From contig QZLH01000940.1 of the NCBI GenBank assembly GCA_003833135.1, forward strand, positions 8,140 through 43,012: 34,873 bases of DNA, written 5' to 3'. The notes under the pieces are model-generated. The model did not search any database, was not told the origin of the DNA, and worked only from the letters and a program-made list of their open reading frames with translations. Position 1 is the stretch's first letter. Each line of letters begins with the position of its first letter. The translations under genes and the position numbers were made by a program. The DNA comes from Oehlia diaphana (Eukaryota; Glomeromycota; Glomeromycetes; Glomerales; Glomeraceae). Positions 10,807-21,495 of the stretch are shown here, piece by piece.

Positions 10807-10853
10807 TATAACCTTTATATAACATTAAAATATACTTTTTTGTCATATGACCT
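10807..10853 (+). promoter_or_regulatory. Left subterminal repeat motifs
   Basis: TATAACCTT (10807-10815), TATAACATT (10818-10826) and CATATGACCT (10844-10853), the same motif class that is repeated at the right end and embedded in the inner part of the terminal repeats (AGGTCATAT). Clustered subterminal motifs of this type are typical transposase-binding sites; this role is inferred. Confidence 0.6.
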
Positions 10854-10883
10854 AAATATATATTTGCATTAAAATTTTGTCAT

Positions 10884-13800
10884 TTATTTATTTAATATTA
10901 ATTGTAATTTGTCTTTTACTGAATTAAAAAAATTATAAATTTCCATTTCTCTTTTTCCAACTATAATAAATCCCATATTTTCTTTACATGTTTCGCAATT
11001 TCCTAGATAATAAATGATGGAATTGCTAGAAATGTGCGAGTATAAGATATATTTAGGACCGGCTATTGAAAAACATCCAAAAATATTTGGTACTCTTTCT
11101 TCATAAACACATACAGAAATATAGGAAAGTGAATCAATACAAGTAACATTATCATCAACATAAGAATGGTAATTTGATGATTGACGATACATTGCCAAGA
11201 ACCGGACGAGATAAATTTTTGACCCTAGAAGAGCAAATGCATAACCACCACTTTTGGCAGGATCTTCTGGAGTAATGTTTGCAACGCAAATTCTTGGCAA
11301 GGCTAAAAAATAAATTAAATTTAATAAATATATATTTAGTAATAAATTTAATAAATTGTAAAAATTTATTACCTGGAGCATGGGGTATTCTTTCTAATGT
11401 TTCTAAATGATTTCTACTTTGCCATCTCTTTACTCTTAAAATTCCAGATCTCGCACCATTATTTTGATTCAAAGCTATAATATTATTAACCTTATTAGGA
11501 TTAAAATTTAATTCCGAACAATCAGTTTGAAATCTTTGTGTCACTTGAATTCTCTCCATTCTTTGACTAGAATAAGCTTCATGTTTACAGCGTTGTGATA
11601 CTAAAATTTTAATATCTAATTTACTCGATGATAATATAATTCCTGTTTGAAATGTCATTTCATCATCTTGAGTAATTATTTTATCTGATTGATTATACAT
11701 TAAATTTATTTCCGCCTGACTTTGTTTTATAATTGAATTATCATCATCTCCCGAATTAAAAATATTAATATTACATATGTTAACCAAATCTGCAGCCTTG
11801 CTAATTTCATCTGATTCAGAATTATCAGCTTTTTCCATTTTATCGTCATCCTGATTTAAATTTTCATCTAGTATATCGTTTTCATAAGATAACATATATG
11901 TATTAAATGATCTACCGTAAAAAAGATTTTTGTACCCAACAAATTCTAGAATTTGAGCAAATGCAATTGCCTGTTCATGAGATTCATGAATAATTAAATG
12001 CATTTCTTCATTTGTAGGATATGCTAATAAATTACCAATATTATCAGCTATGGTATCTTCATAATAATTCACTATATAACCTAACCAATAAATAAGTATA
12101 TCAGATATATTATAAATAAAAATATGTTAATTAAACTAGTTACCTTCTGCTGAAGTTTTTTCACTGTGTATCTTTGCTAAAGATGCATCAGTATGAATAT
12201 GAAACATATGATTAATTTTTGGAATTATTTTTATCAGATCTCCAAAAGTAAAATCATTACGTAGTTGTCGACTTAATCCAAAAAAATGTTCACATGGTTC
12301 TGAACCGTGAATCCATGTGCATAATGGAACAGTTGGATAATAATCTCGATATGCCAATATTAGTAAAATCTTTAAAAAATTATAAATTTCATTATAATAT
12401 ATATTTAATAAATATAAATTTACTAACAGAAACTCACCAACGATTCTGTTAAACTGATAAGTATTTTAAATGTTTGAGGCGCAAGAAAGTTTTTTCTTAT
12501 ATCAATAATATCTGGATGATCTTTTTGAATTTGCTCAATATGATTGTTCCACATATAAAGAAAAAAATAAGCTAACATAGCCATTCGGCACCTTTCTTTA
12601 TGTGAAATAGTACGATTTTGATATGCATCAATCAACTCACCTAAAAAATTAAATTTATATATTTATATTAGTTTAATAATTATAAATAAATAAGTAATCA
12701 ATCAATTAATTAAAATTATTCACCAATTACAAAAAGATAAATAAATAAACCATGTTTATTAGGATCTTGTGAACCATTTTGATCATATACTTGTTCTAAA
12801 AATGCTGAACAAAAAATTCGATAGGCCGCACCATCATCCTGCCGATCAGTATTTTCAACATCACGCATATAAAGTACACTATCAGACATTTTACTAAGTG
12901 TAAGTATTTGATCGTATCTTGCTGTTCCAGTTCCTAAAGTAAGCAATCTAGCACCAGAAAATAATGCATTTCTCCCACTCTTTTTCCCATGTTTAGCATC
13001 TTGGACACGAATCACTGGGCCGATTCCAGGAAAAACAGGACATTTAAACTTTATATTGTACAATTGATCTTCAAAAATAATATTTTCGGTAGTTGATGTA
13101 CTCATTAACATTGATTGTGCATTGAATTCATTTGCTGCTCCATCTGAACCAAATGATACAATATTAATCTTCAATTGCGCTGCATATTGTAAAACTTTTT
13201 GATGATAAGCAAAAATATCAGCAGCTTTTTCTTTATTATTATTTGGAATTAAACCAATAACTATCGGTGGAATTTTGGGTAAGGGAATCTAAAAAAAATT
13301 TAGATATTAGTAATATTTAAAATTTAAAAATGTAGAATTGAAATAAATTGCACCATTAAAAACAAATACCTGAAGTAAATAAATTCGAACTTGTTTTGCT
13401 ATAGCATTTTCAACCTTTATTTTATCAATGATTGTAATAACTTCTTCATAATTTGATACTTTTGTTTCAGAAACTGGTAAGGTTGATCCAATAACACAAC
13501 CTAAAGTTGCTGAATAACTAAGACTTTCTTTTAATTTCGTATTATCCGTCATGGCGGCAACAGGTCCGTTATAATTTAATGAATCGGCAAATTTTTTAAA
13601 TCGCATCATATTTTCATAACAAATGTCTGTATTACTAATTGATTCATCTGATGTAATCTAAAAAGGCGTAATGTAAATTTAATTTGGTTAGATTAATAAT
13701 CAATATTAATATATAATAAAATATTTACCTAATATTACGAAGTGTTTGTCCAGCTAAATTTTGTTTAAACATTTCATATCCTCTTGTTCCAAATGATGCT

Positions 13801-15894
13801 AAAATAGTTGTAAAATTTGCAAAATTTTCTGGATATTTTAAATTTTGATTTCCTTTATTTCTCTGTTCACGATCTGCTATTTCTATCATTATTTTACATA
13901 ACCCTTCGAAAATTTTTTTATTTTTAAATACTCCTTGACGTCCTTTTTCTGCTAATATTGCCCAAAATGATGAGTCAGAGTCTTGTGCTGAATCTATTGA
14001 ATAATAGAGTTCATTGAGACTAGAATCCTTTAAATATTTAAAGATAGGATTCTTTTTAACCAAATATTTTGGTATAAATTTCCGATTCTCTATTTGTGGA
14101 ATTGGTCGTATAATAACATTCTAATTTAAATAAAATATACAAATTAATATGTAAAATTTTTTAATAAATTTTAAAATTGTAAATTTGTAATTACCTTTAA
14201 ATTTTTATCACTATTTAATTCCATACATTTATTACAAATATTTTCTTTATTTACTGTTAGAATTTCACATTCCATACTTCGAATACAACCAGCACTAAAG
14301 TCATTACGCCACTTTACTCTTGCAGCCAACTCATTTTCTAATTGTGCTGTTTCTTTACTTGTTAGTCTTTTCCAACTAAAGTTTTTTTTAAATTTTTTTG
14401 GAAATAACTCCTTTCCTAATATTTCAATACGTGGTGCACCACCATAATGAATAACTCCACCAATTCTTTGCAAATACTTTACATGTTTCTTTTCTCTTAA
14501 TCCAACACATGAATTTCCTGATTTTGTAGTAATCGTAAAGTAATCTGTAAGTGGGCGTGTTCCTTTTGTCAATAAGCAGCTACCAGTTTTACTATGTATT
14601 TCCAAATTTTGGGAGTTATAAGCTCAGTGTAACTTGATAATCTTTCCACATTTACACTGAACTTTATTACGAGTAATAATTTTATTAACTATTGGATGTC
14701 TTTGTAAGTTTTTATTCTAAGTAGAATTAAATTTTAATTAATTAATTAACAAATAAAATTTAATTTAAATAAAATAAATAGAACTACCTTAATTTGGTCC
14801 AATTTGGTTATTCGTTTTTGCTTAGCATGAACTTGATTTTTTGGTTTTTTTTTGTTATCTGATGTATCAGATGATATTGATGGTAATATATCGTTATCAT
14901 CATCTGATAATAATTTATCACCATCATCCGATGATACATTATCACCATCATCTGATAATACATTACCATCATCATCCGATAATACATTATCACCATCATC
15001 TGATAATACATTACCATCATCATCCGATAAATTGTTACTTTTATATTTTTCATCACACTTTTCTGTACCATCTTCATTGTTAAGTTGCGAATCTTGCATT
15101 TTAACATCCAATTTGCGTTCACACTCATTTTTTTTAGATTTTACAAAAGGAAATGATGAATTCAATTTAAAAATTGGAACAAAATGATTCGTTTGTGGCA
15201 AAGGATAATTAATATTCCATTTTCCATTTGAAGATGTCCACATTATTGTAATATGTTCATCATAAGCTTTAATTCGTGGCTCGATTAATTTGTGATATAA
15301 AGTACTAATCAATTGGGAAATGGTTGGTGGATATATTGACATTATTGGTCTTTGAATTACCGATGCTAATCCATAAATTCCAATGATTGAACAAAACTGA
15401 TGTGATTTAGACATATAGAGAATTTCACTTATATACTCTTTTTCTTTATTATATGTAACTTGTGTATTTGAATTACTTTTAGCCGAATTTAAAGCTGCAT
15501 CAGAAAAATAATAATCTTCTTCGAAAAAATTTTGACTAAGATAGAAATCCGCATGTTTCATTAATTCTATAACCATGGCCAATCTAAATTGTAATGCAGA
15601 TGTTTGGTTTTCAGTAAAAATTAAAGAGAGAGAATTTAATAAGCAATTTCCATCAGAAAAAACTATTGCAGGAGTTAAGTACGGATATTGAAGATGAAGA
15701 ATCTTTTCAGCAGCAGTATCAATTCTAGCTAACGGAGGAAGAGTTTCAAAAGGAGCATTAAAAGTAATGGAAAAAATATTAGGTACATCAATAGCTGAAG
15801 CATAATTTTGAACAGTATAAATATTGGGAGGAGGGTTTACAGAAAGAAATTTGTTGATATTAAAAAGGTGTTCATTAACACTTTTATTATCCAT
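10884..15894 (-). CDS. OTU protease-zinc finger-DDE transposase, nine exons
   Basis: Proposed exons, 5' to 3': 15894-14788, 14716-14195, 14120-13729, 13657-13370, 13288-12724, 12640-12438, 12369-12144, 12080-11373, 11302-10884. All introns are GT-AG, mostly 63-83 nt, and frame is kept everywhere except exon 3/4; about 1475 residues in all. Residues ~70-245 form an OTU-like cysteine protease (DGNC with C84, NHF with H237). Residues ~290-345 are acidic SDDDGNVL-type repeats. A CxCG..H..C segment (C390, C392, H410, C416) resembles a zinc finger. The transposase core shows AAMTD, FGSDGA, QDAKHGKKSGRN and EPCEHFFGLSRQ, matching the order of P-element/THAP9-type motifs. The C-terminal ~370 residues hold SAEGY and GGYAFALLGSKI blocks. 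Lesions: TGA at codon 400 and a doubtful exon 3/4 junction. Confidence 0.8.
12289..12291 (-). other. Candidate catalytic Glu codon
   Basis: Glu in SEPCEHFFGLSRQ (exon 7), aligned by motif order with the E..FF..R signature of P-element-like transposases. Candidate Asp codons lie at 13544-13546 (AAMTDN), 13142-13144 (FGSDGA) and 12998-13000 (QDAKH). The exact assignment among the three Asp is an inference. Confidence 0.5.
14624..14626 (-). other. In-frame TGA inside zinc-finger-like segment
   Basis: With the intron removed as 14787-14717, exon 2 reads CKCGKIIKLH, stop, AYNSQNLEIH. The frame is conserved in character on both sides, and the stop would be CGA with a single C-to-T change. It would truncate the protein at residue 399, leaving only the OTU part and half the finger. 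Different splicing that removes it would also remove the CxCG motif. Confidence 0.7.
14888..15031 (-). repeat. 24/48-bp coding minisatellite, acidic repeats
   Basis: Tandem 24-bp units encoding SDDDGNVL and SDDGDNVL alternate, giving a 48-bp higher-order period. They lie in the linker between the OTU domain and the zinc-finger segment. Long open frames on the other strand and in the second minus frame (14808-15187) are by-products of this low-complexity repeat. Confidence 0.85.
15124..15700 (-). other. OTU-like cysteine protease domain coding region
   Basis: Encodes roughly residues 65-250 of the transposon protein. AIVFSDGNCLLNSLSLIF carries the nucleophile Cys84 in the DGNC signature, and TNHFVPIF carries the expected catalytic His237 near the domain end, preceded by IMWTSS. 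OTU domains cleave ubiquitin or ubiquitin-like conjugates. Both key residues being present suggests an active fold, although the linkage it cleaves cannot be judged. Confidence 0.7.
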
Positions 15895-16154
15895 TTTTAT
15901 AGCGTATTGGAAAATGAAATAAGCACCTGTGATGTTTTATTTTAAATGATAAGAAAGAAAGAAAAGATGCTATTTTCAAATTATAAAATACGCGTCATTG
16001 TTAATTTAACATGCGCGTTTTACTCATGTTCTTAATACAATTAAGGTAATATCTGATTAACTGATTATCCGCGGATTATTGATTTATATCTTTGACTTAT
16101 GGCATACGTTAATCATTTTATTTCCGAAATATACACTTTTATAATAAAGCTTAT

Positions 16155-16318
16155 ATATGACCTTAAATTTTTATTTAAAATTTTATACTTTTTTTTTACT
16201 ATAACCTATTTTTGTAATATACTATTTTTGCATATAACATTTTCTTAAAATATACGTTTTTTTCATATAACCTTCTAATTAAAAATACAAAATTTTATAC
16301 TTATTTTGCATATGACCT
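16155..16318 (+). promoter_or_regulatory. Right subterminal repeat motifs
   Basis: ATATGACCTT (16155-16164), CTATAACCTAT (16199-16208 region), CATATAACATT (16231-16241), CATATAACCTT (16264-16274) and CATATGACCT (16309-16318), interspersed with TATACTTTTT/TATACGTTTT words. All share orientation. They also lie upstream of the minus-strand gene, so they may double as promoter elements. Confidence 0.6.
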
Positions 16319-16340
16319 CTATTATAATTATCCGGGGTCC
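16310..16340 (-). repeat. Right 31-bp terminal inverted repeat
   Basis: Exact reverse complement of 10708-10738, ending TAATTATCCGGGGTCC. Confidence 0.95.
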
Positions 16341-16341
16341 T

Positions 16342-16349
16342 ATAGAAAT
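16342..16349. repeat. Target-site duplication, right of large transposon
   Basis: ATAGAAAT, identical to 10699-10706. With the terminus at GGGGTCC the duplication reads 10 bp, TATAGAAATA. Confidence 0.9.
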
Positions 16350-16350
16350 A

Positions 16351-17587
16351 TATAAAAAATTACTTAGAGCGTTCTCAATCACCTATTGATAGATTGATGA
16401 GTTATCTGGTTGGTCAAAAAAAAAATCAGAAAATTTCAAAGAGTTTCGGAAAGATTTCCTATTTTGATGAGCAACAAACGAGCTAAAAACAACCTTTTTT
16501 TAAATGATCAATTGATAGAGACGCATTTTTTTCAATTTATTTTATTTTTAGTATAACAAAAATGAGCTCTCAACAAGATATAGAAAATTATTGTTTACTA
16601 TAATAAAGAATAAGGTCATTCCAATGCAAGTGATAAAGTTTAATTATCTTTCATGTTAAACTATAATATATTTTGTCAATTTAGATTGTCATAACGATCA
16701 TGGTAAATTACAAGGCGACCGTTTATCGCATTATATTAACTTGTAAAAAATTTTATCTAAAGATTTTTTGTTATATTTTCAAAAATATCAATGAATTTGT
16801 TCAATGGTCGTCATAATCTAAGCAAGTCAAATAATTTCCTTGATTAAGGCTACTGACCTTTACAGAATAACATGAAATATATATACTGTATAACACGAAT
16901 CAACTTTTAGGATAGTAAAGTTATATCTAAACTGATACATCATTTGTGAAGAATACTTTGTTCCTAACGATGTTCTACTTCTATTGGCATACAAGATAAA
17001 TTTAAAAACTTCAAAAATATTCAATATTATATAGTATTCCAAAGAAATGGTTAAGAGAAAAATAAGTCTTACCTAGAAAGCTACACGAAATTTCGTCCTG
17101 ATGAAGACTGGAAGAAGATGATAAAGCAAGTTTCAGTATTGTATGTAAACAACAATCAGATTAGCGATTATAATATAATGTATGGTGGTTTGCAACAAAA
17201 GGGGTTTGCAGCTGAACTGACTTTCGTTTGATTGAAGGTGATTGACGAAATTGTTAACTTCTGATGACTTATGACATCTCAACTGAAGAAACAATTTTTG
17301 GACACGATAATGACCCTAAATACAAAACTCACTAACCCTGTAAAATTTTTATGTTTCTACATGATCGGCAAAATCTAGTCAGTAAGTGGTTTTATTATTA
17401 ATTCCGTGAATATTAGCATGGATTAATATTTATAGTCAATTGAATTACTTGCCCACACAACAAACTTGAAAAATGAAGAAACGTATTTGTTTAAAATTAA
17501 TCAGCAGTTTATGCTCGAAAGGTAATGGCCTAACGAATCCATATTTACGTAATGTCGCCGCATATGCAACGCCAAAAAAAAAAGATC
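16351..17587. other. AT-rich stretch without supported genes
   Basis: Contains one TATACTGTATA motif (16882-16892). The frame starting at 17473 (MKKRICLKLISSLC...) reads into the left arm of the inverted-repeat structure at 17588, so its second half is repeat-derived. Its first 35 residues, with TNPYLRNVAAYATPKKK, are not recognised and could be an old exon. Confidence 0.4.
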
Positions 17588-18753
17588 TTATCATAAGCAT
17601 TATATTACGGCTTACTAGTACTTACTATATAGTATTTTATTATTATACACCGGTGAACTTATTTAAAATAGTATTATCATATATAACATCTAAGTTATGA
17701 CAGTGATAAAAAATGACTCCGAAATGACCTAGTCATTTTGGATCACTTGCTATCACTGAGTTATAATAGATTTAGCTAATAATACAGCATAAATTACCAA
17801 AAAACATGACGTATATACAGTATATTGTTAACAATAATTTATAATATCTCAAAAGATTAGATTTTGAAATTACGATAGGATGCAATTTATATGTGACGAC
17901 ATATCTGATATACCGTAGTTTGAAAAATCTACGAACATCCTTTGTAAGAGTTTTAAGCCTCAAATCCAATATCGATAAGACAATATTCGAAAAATCCGTT
18001 ATCGAAACACTGAACACTGCAGAAAATTATTTAACTCATTAAATCTGAAATTTATTACATTTAACCGATGCATCGATAGATAAAATATCATCCGAAATTA
18101 AACTGCATCCGAACTGTCAACCCCATTCCGAATAATCATACTTGGTTTGTATGACTATTTGTTTTTTGTTCTCGGTCAACTTATGCTTATTATTAGAATG
18201 TTACACGGTACAACAGTTTCACGCAGATATTTACGAAAAAGTTTAAATAATAACAAATTGAGATCATTCTAAACTCAAATTGGTTAGAAGTTAACCCTGT
18301 AGATGATCATCAGGTTAAAAATAGACTATTATTTGAATGAATATTTATATTGTAATAACGATTTGAACTAAATAAAGATATTTAGATGCATAATATGTAA
18401 ACAGTTTTAATAGTAATAAATTTCAGTTATTAATTCTAATCTTATTATTTGTTCCAAATCGCAAAACACCGCTGTTCAAATACTCGTCACAACATAAGAA
18501 TAACCAAATGTTTTTCTAGTTGTGCAATACTCCATTAGTAGTTATGAATAAAAACTTTAAAAATTTACTTTGGAAAGATTACGCATTAACATATCAGTTA
18601 ATTAGTAAGTACGTCTCACCATTGTCATCACTGTCATAACTTAGCCGTTATATATGATAATATTGTTTTAAATAAGTTCACCAGTGTATAATAATAAAAT
18701 TCTATATAGTAAGTAGTAAGCCAACCGAATAGTAAATATAATGCGTATGATAA
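17588..18753. mobile_element. 1.17-kb inverted-repeat structure, ~120-bp arms
   Basis: The left arm 17588-17707 (TTATCATAAGCATTATATTA through AAGTTATGACAGTGAT) is matched by the reverse complement of 18627-18753 with a few mismatches and one small indel. About 920 bp lie between. Shared landmarks include CTTACTATATAG, ATTTTATTATTATACAC, GGTGAACTTATTTAAAA and AAGTTATGACAGTGAT. No clear target duplication at the ends and no transposase inside. This could be a non-autonomous transposon or an inverted duplication. The open frame inside (17772-18017, minus) is not recognised. Confidence 0.6.
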
Positions 18754-19124
18754 TAAATACTATATCTAATATTACTTAACCATATTTTGCAATATATGTT
18801 ATTGAAATAAATAAAACCAATAGCAGAATATTTTTTAATATTTAGCCATTGGCTTAAATTAGTTGCAGTGAAACACTTGTATTTATTGTAAATTATAATT
18901 AATGAATCTTACATCTTAAAATCTTAGTAATTATTCCTTAACATAACGATTACGAAATTATGTGTTTGCGAATTTTTCCTCGTACTATGAAAATTGTATT
19001 TTTTGTGCTAAAGCCCTCGGATAAAAATATAGAAATAAAATAATAAAAACATAATTTAAAAAAACTAATATTGGAAAAAAAATCTTACTAGAACTGAATA
19101 TTCAATTTAATATTCGAAAACGCG
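18754..19124. other. AT-rich spacer
   Basis: No gene or structured repeat seen. It is the 3' flank of the paralog 2 gene. Confidence 0.4.
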
Positions 19125-19502
19125 TTAATCATCCTTTTTGAAAGGTTTGTTATTAATTCCTTTGTTGTCATTATTGCAACTTTGAGTTGCAAAGTTAGCC
19201 AATTTTTGTAAACTTTCTAACGTGAAATTCGATAAATCGTACTCTAATTCACAAGGAATATTGTTTAAAGTAAACTTCGCACGGAATATGGAGATTCGAT
19301 TAGCCTTCCTGGGAAAGTTCTTATGAAAGTTATTGACTATTTCTTCTATTCTATTTACTTTATTAGAAAACATCTTGACAGAATCGTCCGTTTCTTTACA
19401 ATCATGACAAAGCTTTGGTTTTCTTTTAATTCTCCTGCTGTTTGTATTTAGACCGATTTTCTGAATGTATGGTGTTCTTTGTTCATAATTTTTCGACGAC
19501 AT
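19125..19502 (-). CDS. Small basic CxxC protein, paralog 2 of 3
   Basis: Single-exon gene of 125 codons with ATG at 19500-19502. It is the most diverged and shortest copy. It begins MSSKNYEQRTPYIQKI, has a basic stretch NSRRIKRKPK, and carries LCHDCKE with C32 and C35. NKVNRIEE follows at 48-55. The conserved block FRAKFTLNNIPCE, YDLSNFTLESLQKL, FATQSC spans about 73-109. The Ser/Asn tail of the other copies is reduced to a short basic-acidic end (KPFKKDD). Substitutions against the other copies are mostly conservative and the frame is intact, which suggests protein-level constraint rather than a relic. Function unknown. Confidence 0.75.
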   Translation of the reverse strand: MSSKNYEQRTPYIQKIGLNTNSRRIKRKPKLCHDCKETDDSVKMFSNKVNRIEEIVNNFHKNFPRKANRISIFRAKFTLNNIPCELEYDLSNFTLESLQKLANFATQSCNNDNKGINNKPFKKDD

Positions 19503-21404
19503 TAATTACATATGTTGTATCTTAGAAGGTTTTACTTTTTTCCTACTAGAGCGAAATGGTAAGTATTTATATAAATGGTGCCATACTAGATTTTTATATT
19601 TATTTATAAGAAACGCCATTTATTAATTCATAGGAGGAGTATATACAAATGAAATATTAATATTCACGATATGTTATCACGCCCTGCACTTTGCGCCAAA
19701 TTGATTGATCTCAAATATTTTTGTTAAATAAATTGCCAAGTTCAGCCCGCCTCTTATTCAATTGAAACAAAAACCAGATTATGTTAGCAGATTCACGGAG
19801 TTTAGAGAAAATATGGAAAATATTATTAATAGAATTACAACCATTAATTACAGTATATGAATATAACAAATTGACCATTTGATCATTTATACTAACTAAA
19901 AATATTTATTATTGATACTATCCTTTTTTCTTTTTTTAACATTTAGTCTTAAAAATAAAAGTAAATAGAAACATTGATTCATTATTGTCGCAAATAATCT
20001 TCAAAGACTAATAAATTCTATTATGTAATATGTATGAGATTGATGCTAGTCATTATTTCATATATTCATAGTAAATACGCTGATGTATGAGTACAACTAA
20101 TTTAGCAGGTCGTTACCTAAATTGTCAAGATTTGTATACAGTATATAGGGGTTAATAGAAGATATAAGCGACTAAAAACCGGTTATATTTTGATTTTTTT
20201 CAGTTTTTTAAATAGGAATCACCACTCAGTTATTTTATTCCAAGTATTTATTTTATAAAATAAAAATAAACAATCATGCAGATTTTCATAGACCGATATT
20301 TTTATTTAGGCATAACAATAATACATGATTATATATTATTTGATATAATAAAGTGGAGTAAAAAAATAGGCCTTCATTGATTGGTGATAATGGCCACTAC
20401 GTGGCCCATCTTCATCCAACCGTTCGGTCCTGTAACCAATATAGCAGCTATATTTATTACGTAATTCTTAAAATTAGTAACGGGTTCTTTTTTAATCCAA
20501 TTTAGCTCTAATGCCGCCTAAGATCGTCACTGCGTTACTAATAAAATTCAATAGCAATAATAAAAAAAGCATTTTTTACATCTCGCGCGCGGAATAAGTT
20601 TCCACCCATTTCACAAACAGGAATACCATAAATACAATATTTTCATTCATTTTATAAAACTTTTTGGCAGTATGACTTGCCATAACTATATTTCTGTAAC
20701 GAGTTTTCTTCAACTTTTACTTGTTTTTAATAATAAAAATATTTCAAATGTCTTTAAAAACAACTTTAAAAGCTAAAAATTATATATTTTAAATGTAAAT
20801 AACACAATAAAGTGAAATGAAATATTGAAATTTCGTATATTTTAAGGTGTAAATCTGACGTGTACATAGTAAACTCATTATTTTGCGTATGAATGTATAA
20901 TTTTTTTTGCAAATTCTCTTTTTCAGGTATTTTTTCAGTATATCATATGACTTTTATTTTTAGTCAATATGAGATATCTTTTTTAATAACAATATTGAAT
21001 TATTCTCTATAAACATTAAAAAAAAATCGAAATATTAATCAATTTTTTGTCATTTAATCGCCGTGAGTAAACAATATCCTGGAAGCGCAAAATTTGGGAC
21101 CTCTTGGCAAGAAATTCTATTTTACTCATCCAGGACCGAGACCATATTATAGTATTAAGTGTACAAATAAACAAAAAAATTTTTAAGGTTATACTCTATA
21201 ATGCAACTGCATAATTTTTTGGACGATCTCATAAAATTACTACGAGTTTACTATCTTTATCATAAATTATTCTTTTTTGTAAGATATTTATTTATAATAA
21301 ATATTCTGGCAATTATTTTTATAAATAATTACACATAAAATGGTCTTAAACTAAATTGTATAAAATCAATAAATAATCATTTTATTGAACGTATGATATA
21401 TCCA
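19503..21404. other. AT-rich intergenic stretch without genes
   Basis: No supported gene. Contains TATACAGTATA at 20135-20145, and a short perfect palindrome TGGCCAC-TAC-GTGGCCA at 20391-20407 in a locally less AT-rich patch (20370-20540). The patch has no open frame of note. Confidence 0.4.
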
Positions 21405-21495
21405 TATAAAAAAAAATTCTGAAAAAACTCCGATAAATAGTTTTTATTCCGAACTCCGAAGAAACTCATATACGTGATCATTTTTCTGAAAAGGA
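21405..21495. mobile_element. Degenerate ~90-bp MITE relative
   Basis: Contains AAATTCTGAAAAAACTCCGATAAATAG and TTATTCCGAA..GAAACTC, which match the element at 23134-23223. The right end (TTTTTCTGAAAAGG) is diverged. Confidence 0.55.

Larger units (their letters stand above)
10707..16341 (-). mobile_element. Complete OTU-transposase DNA transposon, ~5.6 kb
   Basis: A self-contained DNA transposon. The terminal inverted repeats (10708-10738 and 16310-16340, starting GGACCCCGGATAATTATAAT) are identical over 31 bp, plus the outer A/T pair. They are flanked by an exact 8-bp target duplication. Subterminal regions carry repeated CATATRACCT/TATAACMTT motifs. The interior holds a single nine-exon minus-strand gene with an OTU protease domain and a transposase core, and little else. 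Perfect terminal repeats and duplication indicate a young insertion. The 8-bp duplication is compatible with P, hAT or KDZ superfamilies; the coding motifs look closest to P-element/THAP9. I cannot assign a named family from sequence alone. Confidence 0.9.

Noticed and set aside
10884..12072. Two overlapping minus frames (10884-11381 and 11155-12072) as separate genes
   Set aside because: They join at a GT-AG intron (11372-11303) that preserves frame; both are exons of the transposon gene.
14808..15187. Three open frames (one minus, two plus) overlapping the OTU exon
   Set aside because: They are alternative readings of the SDD-encoding minisatellite and consist of His/Tyr/Met or Ser runs; the OTU frame is the real one.
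10698..16350. 10-bp target duplication TATAGAAATA, which would suggest a Mutator-like element
   Set aside because: It depends on placing the terminus two bases inward; the related MITE at 3460 supports only 8 bp with AGGACCC, and no Mutator-type transposase motif is visible.
17772..18017. 81-residue minus-strand frame inside the 1.17-kb inverted repeat
   Set aside because: No motif is recognised, and part of it reads through a TATACAGTATA motif; not enough to call a transposase remnant.
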